This document shows positions 1-8,002 of a stretch of DNA of 64,000 nt, in pieces. Made by a program: the position numbers and the translations under genes. Under the pieces are notes generated by a model. That model had not been told where the DNA came from. It saw nothing but the letters and a program-made list of their open reading frames with translations, and did no database searches. Every line of letters starts with the position of its first letter. Positions within the stretch are counted from its first letter, which is position 1. Origin of the DNA: a virus; IMG/VR virus record IMGVR_UViG_3300046171_000314, positions 83,879 to 147,878 of that record; one strand, written 5' to 3'.

Positions 1-582
1 GCGGCTCGCTACTACAAGCAAGGACTTGGTTATGTCATTCACGATGAAAGTGTTGGAGCGGAGTTGAAACGACTTATGGGGGGCAATCCTCAAGAGCGAT
101 TTGCAACCATTCTCATTCAGTGGAAAACAAGTGATGATGGAACTCTTGATCAAAACGCTTTCGTACAAGGTCGTGACTACAAAGTCTTATCTTGGATTAT
201 GTCACAAGAGAAACTTACAACCATTCTTCGTGTTCACAAAAACTTCGGCATCAGCGAAGTGGATATTAATATTACCTGTCCTAAAGGCGGCTCACAGTAT
301 CAGAAGATGGATATTATGCCCATAAACCGCTCTTTCAAAAATGTAAAGCACGGAAACCTCCTCCGCTTTGCTATGGAAAGTGACAAAGAAGGTATGACAG
401 CGATGGCTTCCAAGATTTACAAAGAGGTACAAGACACTGCTGAGACCATTAGAGATCAGATTGGTCGTCAATATTCTATCTCTGAAATCAAAGAGAAGTT
501 GGGCTTGGAAGACAACACAGCCACTGCTGATGTTGGTGTAGACAATGCTGATGATATTTTGGATAACATCTACCCTGTCTAA
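1..582 (+). CDS. ssDNA-binding protein-like, 5' truncated
   Basis: The reading frame is open from base 1, so the N-terminus lies outside the window; 193 residues are visible. A TTG at 64 is only an internal codon. The visible part includes a central beta-rich stretch with ITCPKGGSQYQKM, which resembles phage single-stranded DNA-binding proteins, and it ends in an acidic tail (roughly the last 25 residues, rich in D), the usual partner-binding tail of SSBs. It sits directly upstream of resolvase and recombinase genes, which fits a role in coating ssDNA during replication and recombination. The family call rests on overall look, tail and context, not on a diagnostic motif. A terminator-like hairpin follows at 606-639. 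Confidence 0.5.
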   Translation, partial: AARYYKQGLGYVIHDESVGAELKRLMGGNPQERFATILIQWKTSDDGTLDQNAFVQGRDYKVLSWIMSQEKLTTILRVHKNFGISEVDINITCPKGGSQYQKMDIMPINRSFKNVKHGNLLRFAMESDKEGMTAMASKIYKEVQDTAETIRDQIGRQYSISEIKEKLGLEDNTATADVGVDNADDILDNIYPV

Positions 583-605
583 TTCAACAACTATCTTGAT
601 GATTG

Positions 606-639
606 AGGGGTGAGGGTATTTTTCCTTTGCCCCTTTTTT
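606..639 (+). terminator. Rho-independent terminator
   Basis: An imperfect inverted repeat, AGGGGTGAGG against CCTTTGCCCCT, is followed directly by a run of six T. It lies 24 bp after the SSB-like gene and ends just before the ribosome binding site of the resolvase gene. Confidence 0.6.
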
Positions 640-652
640 ATTGGAGTCTTTT

Positions 653-1282
653 ATGAAAATACTTGGTCTTGACCCCTCTCTCACCAATTTTGGTTGGTGT
701 TTTATAGATGACGATGGCTCTACTGTGATAGAACGAGGTCGCTTCAAAACAACCTCCAAGCAAATCTTTATTGAACGTTATGTACAACTTAGAGGGGAAC
801 TTTCGGATCTCATAGATAGGTTGAAACCTGATCGAATAGGGATTGAGAGTCCTATTTTCAATGATATGTTCAGTGAAGGAATGTACGGTCTCTTCCTTTT
901 CTGTAACGAGGTCTTTATGACCAAAAAGAAAGATGTGGCTTTCTTTTCTCCTCCGCAAGTGAAGAGCCACGCTTTTGTTTTCCTAAAGCGACCTAAGGGT
1001 TGGAAGATGAAAAAGCAGGATATGTGCGAAGCATCTAGAACTAAGTCAGGTGGTGGAAAATGGAATCACAATGAAGCAGATGCCTATTGGGTTGGGGTGA
1101 CCGCCTACAGGTTTTGGCAATACTACGATCAAGTTCTTTCGGTGGATGATCTTACAGAAAAAGAAAAACACCAATTTACAAGAATTCATACATTTAAGAG
1201 AGGAAAGAAGATCGGAGAGACAGTAAAAAGCGGTTTAATACATAGGGAAGATGATCGATTTTTCCTTTGGTCACAAAAATAA
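653..1282 (+). CDS. RuvC-like Holliday junction resolvase
   Basis: 209 residues. The N-terminus KILGLDPSLTNFGW is the RuvC/RNase H-fold start with the first catalytic Asp (D7). A Glu follows in GIESP near residue 62, and acidic residues near the C-terminus lie in HNEADAYWV. Together these are the metal-binding carboxylates of RuvC-type resolvases, which cut four-way DNA junctions. ATG 653 is chosen over the upstream in-frame TTG at 641 because GGAG at 643-646 is correctly spaced for it. It lies between SSB-like and RecA-like genes, so branch resolution before packaging is the likely role. The C-terminal ~50 residues are basic and extend past the fold. Confidence 0.8.
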   Translation: MKILGLDPSLTNFGWCFIDDDGSTVIERGRFKTTSKQIFIERYVQLRGELSDLIDRLKPDRIGIESPIFNDMFSEGMYGLFLFCNEVFMTKKKDVAFFSPPQVKSHAFVFLKRPKGWKMKKQDMCEASRTKSGGGKWNHNEADAYWVGVTAYRFWQYYDQVLSVDDLTEKEKHQFTRIHTFKRGKKIGETVKSGLIHREDDRFFLWSQK

Positions 1283-1296
1283 ATTAGGAGGCTATT

Positions 1297-2514
1297 ATGG
1301 CTAGAAAAACTAAGAAGTCATCAGCAAAACCAAAGCAAAATGTGAGTGCTTTGGCTAATGCTATGTCAAAAATGAATACTGTTTTCAAGGGGGAGGATGT
1401 TGTTGTTTCGTTAGATATCTCTTCTATGAAACAATCTGTTCCTCATATCCCCACAGGTGCTCTTGCAGTGGATTACTTGATAGGGGGTCGCCCAAATCGT
1501 TACGGTGTAGCCCCCTGTCCGGGACTCCCCAAAGGTCGTATTCTGAACCTTTATGGACACGAGGGCAGCGGCAAGACAACACTTGCTTTGACTACTGTTG
1601 CACAGGTTTGTGCCACAGGAGGGACTGTCTGTTATATAGATTTTGAAAATGCCATTGTGCCTGATTATGCCGCACAAATAGGTGTGCCCATTGAAGATCC
1701 AAACAAGTTCTTATTGGTATCCCCTGAAACCCTCGAAGATGGCATCAAGATAATGTACATTATGTTGAGTGAAGGTGTTGATCTTATCTGTATTGATTCT
1801 GTTGGAGCAGGAGTTCCAAAAATCGAGTTTGAAAAATCGATCAAAGATACAGACAAACACGCAAAGGTTGGGGAACTTGCACGACTATGGTCGGGACATC
1901 TCCCTAAGTTGAAACAAATCGCATCAAAGAAAGGCACAACGATTATCGCCATTTCTCAGATCAGAGATAAGATTGGGGGGATGGGCTATGGAGAGCAATC
2001 CACTGTTCAAGGGGGTAAGGCATGGAAGTTCTATGCGGCTCTCAGAATGAAACTCAGGCGAGTACAACAAGTTAAGGGCAAGGTTTTCAATGCCATCACA
2101 GGTCGTTATGAAGACCAAACAATTGGGTCTGTTACACGAGCCAAGTTAGACAAGTGTAAAGTAAGTTCTTCTCAAGGTCAAGAGATAGACTTCCATCTTC
2201 GACAAGGCGAGGGGATTGACAATGCAAGCACCCTCATTGACATTGCAGCAGCACACGGATTCATCAAGAAAGGTGGTTCTTGGTATACTTGGGAAAGACC
2301 TCACGCACAAGACATCAAAGTGCAGGGTTCTGAGAAACTTCGTGAAATGCTCCTAGATGACGATGCCCTCTTTGATGAACTTTGGGCACACTGCATACCG
2401 TTATTGTCAGGGGGCAAAGCGGAAGAAGGAGTCATTCTTGGAGATGACACTCCTGAGGAAGCCTCTGAGTATTCAGACAAAGACCTGTTGAAGGACTTGA
2501 AAGATTTAGAATAG
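1297..2514 (+). CDS. RecA-like recombinase
   Basis: 405 residues, somewhat longer than bacterial RecA (~350). Walker A GHEGSGKT lies at residues 87-94, an acidic DFEN motif at 115-118, and Walker B LICID at 163-167. The following region, IISQIRDKIGG, matches the DNA-binding loop area of the RecA/UvsX core. It would form ATP-dependent filaments on ssDNA and drive strand exchange, working with the SSB-like, resolvase and SbcCD-like proteins around it. The first ~45 residues are a lysine-rich extension. AGGAGG lies immediately upstream. A hairpin at 2533-2554 follows the stop. Confidence 0.9.
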   Translation: MARKTKKSSAKPKQNVSALANAMSKMNTVFKGEDVVVSLDISSMKQSVPHIPTGALAVDYLIGGRPNRYGVAPCPGLPKGRILNLYGHEGSGKTTLALTTVAQVCATGGTVCYIDFENAIVPDYAAQIGVPIEDPNKFLLVSPETLEDGIKIMYIMLSEGVDLICIDSVGAGVPKIEFEKSIKDTDKHAKVGELARLWSGHLPKLKQIASKKGTTIIAISQIRDKIGGMGYGEQSTVQGGKAWKFYAALRMKLRRVQQVKGKVFNAITGRYEDQTIGSVTRAKLDKCKVSSSQGQEIDFHLRQGEGIDNASTLIDIAAAHGFIKKGGSWYTWERPHAQDIKVQGSEKLREMLLDDDALFDELWAHCIPLLSGGKAEEGVILGDDTPEEASEYSDKDLLKDLKDLE

Positions 2515-2532
2515 TATTGTTTTCGGTATAAA

Positions 2533-2560
2533 GAGAGGGGGGTAGTCCCCTCTCATTTTA
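2533..2560 (+). terminator. Probable terminator after recA-like gene
   Basis: GAGAGGGG (2533-2540) pairs with CCCCTCTC (2547-2554) across a six-base loop. A weak T-rich tail ATTTTAATT follows. It separates the recombinase gene from the SbcC-like gene. Confidence 0.5.
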
Positions 2561-2574
2561 ATTAGGGAGATCTT

Positions 2575-3645
2575 GTGGTAAAAGTACAAGTAAAAAACTT
2601 TCAATCTATCAAAAGTGCTACCGTAGAGATTGAAGGATTTACGGTCATAACAGGGAAGAACAACTCAGGGAAGACCGCTTTGCAAAGGGCGGTTCGTGGT
2701 GTTTTTGAGAACGCACGAGGACATTCTTTTGTTCGACATGGGGAGGATAGTTGTGAAGTTTCTGTTTCCTTTGAAGATGGGAATAAGGTTACTTGGCACA
2801 AAGGCAAGAAAGAAAACAAGTATGTTATCAATGGAAAAACTTACGACAAGGTTGGTTCAGGCACTCCTGAACCCCTGAGAGATTTCGGTGTATACCCTAT
2901 CACCTGTGGGGGTAAGGTTATCTCCCCCCAAATCGCACCGCAGTTCACAGGACAAGTATTTCTTTTGAATGAAACAGGTGCAGTTTTGGCAGAGGCTGTT
3001 TCAGATGTCGAGCGTGTGTCTGTGTTGAACAAGGCTCTCAAAGAGTCGGAAAAGGATAAGAGATCCGCAAGTTCTGAGTTGAAAATCAGGAAGAAGGATT
3101 TGAAAGGTCTTGAAGAGTCCTTGCTTTTTTATGAAGGCTTGGAAGACTTGGGTGGTGAAATAGAAGACCTAGATGCTTTACAGCAGGAATTAAAACAAAC
3201 TCAAGAATCCTTATCGGAACTAATTTCTCTTAGAGATAGATATAAGACAGCACAAAGTATCGTCTCACACCTAGAGGATGTCGGAAATTTGAGTATTCCG
3301 AATGAATCCTTGTCGGAAATCTCAAACAACGTGTCCGACTTACGCTCCTTTCAAAGTAGATTGGTTCGGTGTGATAAAAATATTTCTTTATTAGAACGTA
3401 TTCTTAATGGAGTGCAACCCTATGTCAGTGTTTTGGAAGAGAGCACCGTAGGGATGGATAGATGTTCCTCAGGGATTTATCTTCTTCAGGGATATCAGGA
3501 CAGGGTATTGTCTTCTTATTCAGAGGTTGCCTCTATACAACAAGAAATCGCTTCGGTTGAGGCTCAGTTAGAGCAGATAGCAGAAGAGTTGCAGGCTTCA
3601 CTAGAGGAACATTCTGAATGTCCTTTATGCGGAGGTGCTGTGTGA
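2575..3645 (+). CDS. SbcC/Rad50-like ATPase, N-terminal half ending at zinc hook
   Basis: 356 residues, GTG start with AGGGAG upstream. An ABC-ATPase N-lobe begins VKVQVKNFQSIKSATVEIEG, with Walker A GKNNSGKT at 27-34. Residues ~150-345 are predominantly coiled coil. The protein stops four residues after CPLC (349-352), the zinc-hook signature found at the apex of Rad50/SbcC coiled coils. Walker B, the signature motif and the returning coil are absent here. The matching C-lobe is encoded separately at 8002-8643. With the Mre11/SbcD-like nuclease at 3795 it should act in DNA end processing. The stop codon overlaps the next GTG start (GTGA). Confidence 0.75.
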   Translation: MVKVQVKNFQSIKSATVEIEGFTVITGKNNSGKTALQRAVRGVFENARGHSFVRHGEDSCEVSVSFEDGNKVTWHKGKKENKYVINGKTYDKVGSGTPEPLRDFGVYPITCGGKVISPQIAPQFTGQVFLLNETGAVLAEAVSDVERVSVLNKALKESEKDKRSASSELKIRKKDLKGLEESLLFYEGLEDLGGEIEDLDALQQELKQTQESLSELISLRDRYKTAQSIVSHLEDVGNLSIPNESLSEISNNVSDLRSFQSRLVRCDKNISLLERILNGVQPYVSVLEESTVGMDRCSSGIYLLQGYQDRVLSSYSEVASIQQEIASVEAQLEQIAEELQASLEEHSECPLCGGAV

Positions 3646-3755
3646 CAAATTTTATCTTGTTTTTCTGTGCGGTGTTCTTGTCTTTCCTTCTTTACTCAGG
3701 ACTTTCTTACCTATACCACCGTTGGAAATGGGATCGATTTGGAAGAGATGATTAA
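3642..3755 (+). CDS. Small single-pass membrane protein
   Basis: 37 residues. The GTG start overlaps the stop of the preceding gene (GTGA), and GGAGG at 3631-3635 sits at good spacing. The sequence is about 25 mostly hydrophobic residues followed by a charged tail (HRWKWDRFGRDD), a typical single membrane helix with a cytoplasmic basic end. I do not recognise a family. Translational coupling to the ATPase gene supports it being real; its job is unknown. Confidence 0.55.
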   Translation: MTNFILFFCAVFLSFLLYSGLSYLYHRWKWDRFGRDD

Positions 3756-3794
3756 TATCTTTTGTTGTTTCGGTAGTTCTATCGGAGGTTATTT

Positions 3795-4763
3795 ATGAAA
3801 CTTATATGGCGAACAGACATACACCTTTCTGACAAGACACCTGTGAGCAGGAAGGACAATTGGAAAGAAACAATATTTAAGAAGATTCAGCAGGTCGGAA
3901 AGATCGCAGAAAAACACGATGCAGTTGCTGTTCTAGATGGGGGTGACTTCTTCGATATCAAGTCGCCTTCACGGAACTCACACGAACTTGTTAGGGAAGT
4001 TCTCGATGTTCATAAGGAATACCCTTGCCCTGTCTATGCGAATGTGGGCAACCACGATTGTGTATATGGTGATTATCAATTCTTGCCACAACAACCTCTT
4101 GGGGTTCTGTTCTCAAGTGGGTGTTTTCAAAGGCTCTATGACGAGCACGAGGTCACCTTTGAAAAAGATGGTGTCAAGGTTCGGGTTGTGGGCGTTCCCT
4201 ATCACGGTGTTGAATATGATATGGAAAGATTCAAAAGCATAAAGAAGGGGGACGAGGATTGGCTTGTCTGTATTGCCCACGTTCTTGCTTCTGAGAAAGG
4301 CGGTACAATGTTTGAGGGGGAGGATATCGTCAAGTATAGCGACTTGACCGATCTAGACCCTGATGTATTTTGTTTTGGGCATTGGCACAAGAATCAAGGG
4401 ATTAAGAGTATCTCTCACACAAGACAACAATGGGTTGTGAACATAGGTTCTCTTTCAAGGGGTAGTCTCACACAGGACAACTTAGACCGAGTGCCTTGTG
4501 TGGCATTAATGGAATTCAATAAAGAGGGCATACATCTCATAGAGATACCTCTTGAGATAGAAGATGCTGAGGAGGTCTTTGACATTGAAAAACGATTACA
4601 AGAGCAGGTTCGTGAGGACACAATGAATCAACTTGTTTCGAGCATACAAACGAAGTTAGAGTCTACACAAGGACTAGACCTTCGGTCTGCTGTCAAGGCA
4701 TTAGATCTCCCTGATACAGTGAAGGAACGAGCCATCTCATATATAGAAAAAGTAGACCGATAA
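3795..4763 (+). CDS. Mre11/SbcD-like nuclease (metallophosphoesterase)
   Basis: 322 residues. The calcineurin-type metallophosphoesterase motifs are in order: TDIH (D8, H10), GGDFFD (49-54), GNHD (85-88), a His in CIAHVL, and FGHWH. This is the layout of SbcD/Mre11 and phage T4 gp47, a manganese-dependent nuclease partner of the SbcC/Rad50 ATPase. Its neighbours encode the split ATPase, so a phage SbcCD-type complex that processes DNA ends is likely. The C-terminal ~80 residues are helical and probably bind the ATPase. Confidence 0.85.
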   Translation: MKLIWRTDIHLSDKTPVSRKDNWKETIFKKIQQVGKIAEKHDAVAVLDGGDFFDIKSPSRNSHELVREVLDVHKEYPCPVYANVGNHDCVYGDYQFLPQQPLGVLFSSGCFQRLYDEHEVTFEKDGVKVRVVGVPYHGVEYDMERFKSIKKGDEDWLVCIAHVLASEKGGTMFEGEDIVKYSDLTDLDPDVFCFGHWHKNQGIKSISHTRQQWVVNIGSLSRGSLTQDNLDRVPCVALMEFNKEGIHLIEIPLEIEDAEEVFDIEKRLQEQVREDTMNQLVSSIQTKLESTQGLDLRSAVKALDLPDTVKERAISYIEKVDR

Positions 4764-4776
4764 TCTCCCTATATTT
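4759..4776 (+). promoter_or_regulatory. Late-type promoter motif
   Basis: GATAATCTCCCTATATTT overlaps the stop codon of the nuclease gene and lies 33 bp before the ATG of the next gene. One of about 20 copies in the window. Confidence 0.55.
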
Positions 4777-4809
4777 TCATCTTCTTATGAACCATAGGAG
4801 AAATTTATT

Positions 4810-5154
4810 ATGTCTGATAAGAATTTAAGAAAGAAACTAATACGCCTTGCTCATACAAACCCTGAACTCCGAAAGGACTTGCTTCCTTTGTTGAAAGAGG
4901 CTGCGGAAACTCCTAATGAATGGTTTGACGCTTTCAGTGATTGGTGGGGTGGTATTAAGAACAGCATCCTTGCTGACGATGATAATGAAGTTCGTAACTC
5001 TCTTGGTTGGGATCTTTATCAAATTTGTGTTGGCTATGATCAAAGTTCGAAAAGTCGAAAGGATAATGCACAGAGGGCTATTGATCAGTTTTCTAAGCGT
5101 CTTATGAAAGAGATTGATGTTCTCAATAAAAAAGCAGATGACCTTAAAAAATAA
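4810..5154 (+). CDS. Small protein with N-terminal LRxKhIRLAH tag
   Basis: 114 residues. Residues 5-30 (LRKKLIRLAHTNPELRKDLL and PLLKEA) form a module found at the N-terminus of four other proteins here (5169, 27567, 54062, 54585). The remainder, about 80 residues, is acidic then helical with a lysine-rich end and matches nothing I know. It has its own promoter-like motif at 4759 and an AGGAG site. It neighbours a second tagged gene with near-identical DNA over the tag, so the tag has been copied between genes. Function unknown; virion delivery of the body is a speculation. Confidence 0.6.
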   Translation: MSDKNLRKKLIRLAHTNPELRKDLLPLLKEAAETPNEWFDAFSDWWGGIKNSILADDDNEVRNSLGWDLYQICVGYDQSSKSRKDNAQRAIDQFSKRLMKEIDVLNKKADDLKK

Positions 5155-5168
5155 GACTTGGGGAAAAA

Positions 5169-5519
5169 ATGTCAGACTTACGCAGTAAAATTATCCGTTT
5201 GGCTCACGCAAACCCTGAACTCCGCAAAGACTTGCTTCCCTTGTTGAAAGAGGCTGTTCCGATGGTATCGAACTATGACATAAATGGATACTTCAATAGC
5301 CCACAGGAATACCTTGATGCGGAAGAGGTTCTTTTCAAGAAGAGACTTATTATGGACAACACCAATTGGAATGACAGTGGATCGCAAACGGGTTCTTTTC
5401 TGTATGCGGTTTCCCCAAAGAATGTTCGTAAGGTCGAACAGATTATTAAGAAAATGGGTGGCACGATTACAAGTAAGGTTGCTCGTGGCGAAGATGGACA
5501 AGAGATAGTAGCAAGATAG
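5169..5519 (+). CDS. Small protein with N-terminal LRxKhIRLAH tag
   Basis: 116 residues. Residues 4-29 repeat the tag of the preceding gene (LRSKIIRLAHANPELRKDLL then PLLKEA), while the body is unrelated: a segment around residues 35-60 and a compact C-terminal part (VSPKNVRKVEQIIKKMGG) that may be a small alpha/beta domain. It is 14 bp downstream of the first tagged gene and is followed by a strong terminator at 5544-5569, so the two form a short unit. Function unknown. Confidence 0.6.
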   Translation: MSDLRSKIIRLAHANPELRKDLLPLLKEAVPMVSNYDINGYFNSPQEYLDAEEVLFKKRLIMDNTNWNDSGSQTGSFLYAVSPKNVRKVEQIIKKMGGTITSKVARGEDGQEIVAR

Positions 5520-5543
5520 TAGATACACTCTTTCATCCTAATC

Positions 5544-5569
5544 AAGAACCCCTCTTGGGGTTCTTTTAC
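5544..5569 (+). terminator. Rho-independent terminator
   Basis: AAGAACCCC (5544-5552) pairs perfectly with GGGGTTCTT (5557-5565) across loop TCTT, followed by a T-rich tail. It closes the two-gene tagged unit before the nuclease gene. Confidence 0.8.
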
Positions 5570-5609
5570 TTTTCTTGGGTATCATTGTTTCACAGACACA
5601 GGTGAAATA

Positions 5610-6542
5610 ATGGCAAGAAAATTTAATGTGATGTATTGGTCTACCTTTGACCTATATGAAAATTGTCCTCAGAGGTTTCTTTGGCAAAGAGGTTGGAAAG
5701 GAATTGATCTTGGGTATGGAGTTGGCGAACCTATTCCTTCACCAAAGAAGGACAGTATGCACCACGCAGTTATGGGGATAGTCCTCGCAAAAGCGATGGA
5801 GGACTTATACAATGATCAACTTTATCTTGACCCTCCAACTCTTCGTGAGAAGTTAGAGGACATTGTTGAAAAGGAACTTCGCTATCAGATAACAAGAAAG
5901 CACATAGATTGGAATCAGACCTCTCACGAGGAAATGTTGAAGATTTGTTTGGATGGTATTCGTGGGTACTTGACCACAATGAAGCACAACAAACTTTTGG
6001 GGCAGTATGCAAGAAGCGAGGTCGACTTGGTTGCTGAATTGAAAGAGGGGCATCTCATTGGTGGTCGTGCAGACCTTATTATTAAGAGAGGTTCAGAGGT
6101 TGGCGTATATGATGGGAAGAACTCTAAGAGTAAAGGAAAATATACAAGCCCTGATCAGTTGCGTTGGTACGGTCTTTTGTACAAGGCTTGTGAAGGTGTT
6201 CTTCCTGATAAGTTGGGTTTTGTTTATTTCAGATATCCTTTTGGAACTCCAAAGGAAGATGGGGGCATTGAGCAGGGGGTTGAATATGTCGATTGCAATG
6301 AGGTCGACCTGCAAACTCTTAGCGAACGTGCTATTCAAGCAAGGGATAACATAATGGCACAGAAATTTGATGCCAACCCACAACCCAAATATTGTATGTG
6401 GTGCGAATATAATGAGATGTGTGAACCAAGACAGGAGCAGAGGAAAGCCAACTCTAAGAAAAGGAAAAAGTCTTTGGGTTTGGAATTGGACACAAAGGGA
6501 GAGGTATTTTTTGAATTTTCTTTGCCTCGCACGATCAAATAA
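5610..6542 (+). CDS. PD-(D/E)XK nuclease, RecB/Cas4-like with Fe-S cysteines
   Basis: 310 residues. Nuclease motifs are GGRADLII (D155), VYDGKN (D168, K170) and QLRWY (Q183, Y187), as in RecB/AddB/Cas4 nucleases. C19 near the N-terminus and C262, C265 and C271 (CMWCEYNEMC) give the four-cysteine arrangement that holds a 4Fe-4S cluster in AddB and Cas4. It probably degrades or trims DNA ends in recombination; there is no CRISPR array or other cas gene here. It lies between the SbcD-like gene and the clamp gene. The last ~35 residues are basic and poorly conserved in appearance. Confidence 0.75.
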   Translation: MARKFNVMYWSTFDLYENCPQRFLWQRGWKGIDLGYGVGEPIPSPKKDSMHHAVMGIVLAKAMEDLYNDQLYLDPPTLREKLEDIVEKELRYQITRKHIDWNQTSHEEMLKICLDGIRGYLTTMKHNKLLGQYARSEVDLVAELKEGHLIGGRADLIIKRGSEVGVYDGKNSKSKGKYTSPDQLRWYGLLYKACEGVLPDKLGFVYFRYPFGTPKEDGGIEQGVEYVDCNEVDLQTLSERAIQARDNIMAQKFDANPQPKYCMWCEYNEMCEPRQEQRKANSKKRKKSLGLELDTKGEVFFEFSLPRTIK

Positions 6543-6581
6543 AGATTCTGATTCTGTATAGGACAGAAGGAGGGTTCTAAT

Positions 6582-6845
6582 ATGACAACCGAACGATTAA
6601 AACAGGCTCTTGATAAGAGAGACAAGTTGAATACAACCTTACAACGATTGAAAGGTCGATTAGAAAAGTCTCAACAGGATAGGGATAGTATTATCTCAGA
6701 GATTAGAGATAAAAATCTAGATCCCGAAAACCTAGATCAAACTATTTCTGTACTACAAGAAAAATACACAAATCTTCTTCAGAAGTTTGAAGAAGACCTG
6801 AACACCTTACAAAACAATCTCACTCAATATATGGAGAAAAAATAA
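6582..6845 (+). CDS. Short coiled-coil protein
   Basis: 87 residues, almost entirely helical with heptad-like spacing (LKQALDKRDKLNTTLQRLKG and similar) and a break near DPENLD. Strong AGGAGG-type site; 2 bp before the clamp gene. No family recognised. It lies between the two halves of the SbcC-like ATPase and just ahead of the clamp gene, so it could be an accessory coil of either complex, but nothing in the sequence proves that. Confidence 0.6.
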   Translation: MTTERLKQALDKRDKLNTTLQRLKGRLEKSQQDRDSIISEIRDKNLDPENLDQTISVLQEKYTNLLQKFEEDLNTLQNNLTQYMEKK

Positions 6846-6847
6846 AA

Positions 6848-8002
6848 ATGAAACTTACGATAGCAAAAAATGACCTAATGTCTTCTTTATCCTTAACCTC
6901 TCACGCATTGGGCAAGGACACTTGGACTACCCATTATTTTGTCAGAAAGCACAACGATAGTAAAGTAGAGGTTCTTTCTACAAACCATCGATATTGCTCA
7001 TCGGCACTTGCTCCTTGTCACTTGGATGGGGAACTTGGAGAATTCACACTCGAAGGAAGTCGAGTAAAGACTTGGTTGAAAAATGTGTCAGATGGCGTAG
7101 CCCTTGTATTGGATAGTGATGGAAAAGTTGTTAATGCAAAGTCGGCTCGTGGCTCTGTTCGTTGGAACTGTGCAGGCACAGGGGACTTCCCCTATTGGGA
7201 TGATGCTTTGAAGAAAGCAACCACACAATGCACAATAGATGCCAATGAGTTCTTTGAGATGCTTTCGCACGCAAAGAACTTTGTGGGCAAGCCTGATGCA
7301 AAGAGTTTAGCCTTTCGTTATATTCGTGTTGAGAAAGGTGCGGTATTTGCAAGTAATGGTCTTTCTCTCAGCATTATATTTTGCGATAAATTGAAGAAAG
7401 CCAATTTCTGTTTCAATGCCAACGATGCCTCCCCTCTCTTGGGATTTTTGAGCAAACTTGAGGGCGATGTCGAGATCTTGTCCACTGACAGGATCGTCTT
7501 TTTCAAGGGATCAAATGAGGCAGTATTTGGGCTGACGTTGCCTTCTAAGCGTTCGATTGCAGGACTTGGAACACTTGCTCCTGATAAGTACCAAGCCACC
7601 TTGAATAGTAGTGTAGGCTCTTGGGAAGCCACAACTAAAGACCTTCAACAAACCATAGGGTTGTTAGAGTCATCTATGAATAGCGATGATCAAGTCATTA
7701 AGGTTTCTTTTGTCAATGATGAAGATGGGGAGAAAGCCTTGTCTTTGTCTGCTGTTTCGGTCACAGGAGATGTCGACAGTTTGAATGTGGGATTGTCTTC
7801 TTATGTTGATGAAGAGGGGATCGTAGAGAAGGGGCAATACCTCAACAAAGAGATAATGTTGAAGGTATTACAAATCATTGACTCACCGACAACTACGATT
7901 TCGGTATTAAAGTTGCTCAGTAACTCGGCTTGTTTGGAGCACGAAGTTCTTGGGTACACCTCATACTCAGTGGTCGTTCCTTTGCCCAATAAGACTTTTT
8001 AA
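6848..8002 (+). CDS. DNA polymerase sliding clamp, DnaN-like
   Basis: 384 residues, close to bacterial beta clamp size (~366). The organisation looks like three repeated beta-alpha-beta domains: residues 1-120, with a DGVALVLDSDGKVVNAKS-type strand pair; 120-245, FFEMLSHAKNFVGK then RYIRVEKGAVFASNG, matching the clamp domain-2 pattern; and a C-terminal domain ending SYSVVVPLPN, reminiscent of the beta-clamp end. It tethers the polymerase to DNA and would be loaded by the DnaX-like protein at 10912. The stop overlaps the next start (TAATG). Confidence 0.7.
   Translation: MKLTIAKNDLMSSLSLTSHALGKDTWTTHYFVRKHNDSKVEVLSTNHRYCSSALAPCHLDGELGEFTLEGSRVKTWLKNVSDGVALVLDSDGKVVNAKSARGSVRWNCAGTGDFPYWDDALKKATTQCTIDANEFFEMLSHAKNFVGKPDAKSLAFRYIRVEKGAVFASNGLSLSIIFCDKLKKANFCFNANDASPLLGFLSKLEGDVEILSTDRIVFFKGSNEAVFGLTLPSKRSIAGLGTLAPDKYQATLNSSVGSWEATTKDLQQTIGLLESSMNSDDQVIKVSFVNDEDGEKALSLSAVSVTGDVDSLNVGLSSYVDEEGIVEKGQYLNKEIMLKVLQIIDSPTTTISVLKLLSNSACLEHEVLGYTSYSVVVPLPNKTF

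Noticed and set aside
2521-2530. TTTCGGTATA-like sequence before several genes (2521, 3768, 10878, 55438) as an early promoter motif
   Set aside because: The same string also occurs inside coding regions (for example near 7911, 9542 and 27433), so positional specificity is poor.
5610-6542. Possible CRISPR Cas4 and associated system
   Set aside because: The Fe-S nuclease motifs are shared with RecB/AddB; no repeat-spacer array and no other cas gene is in the window.
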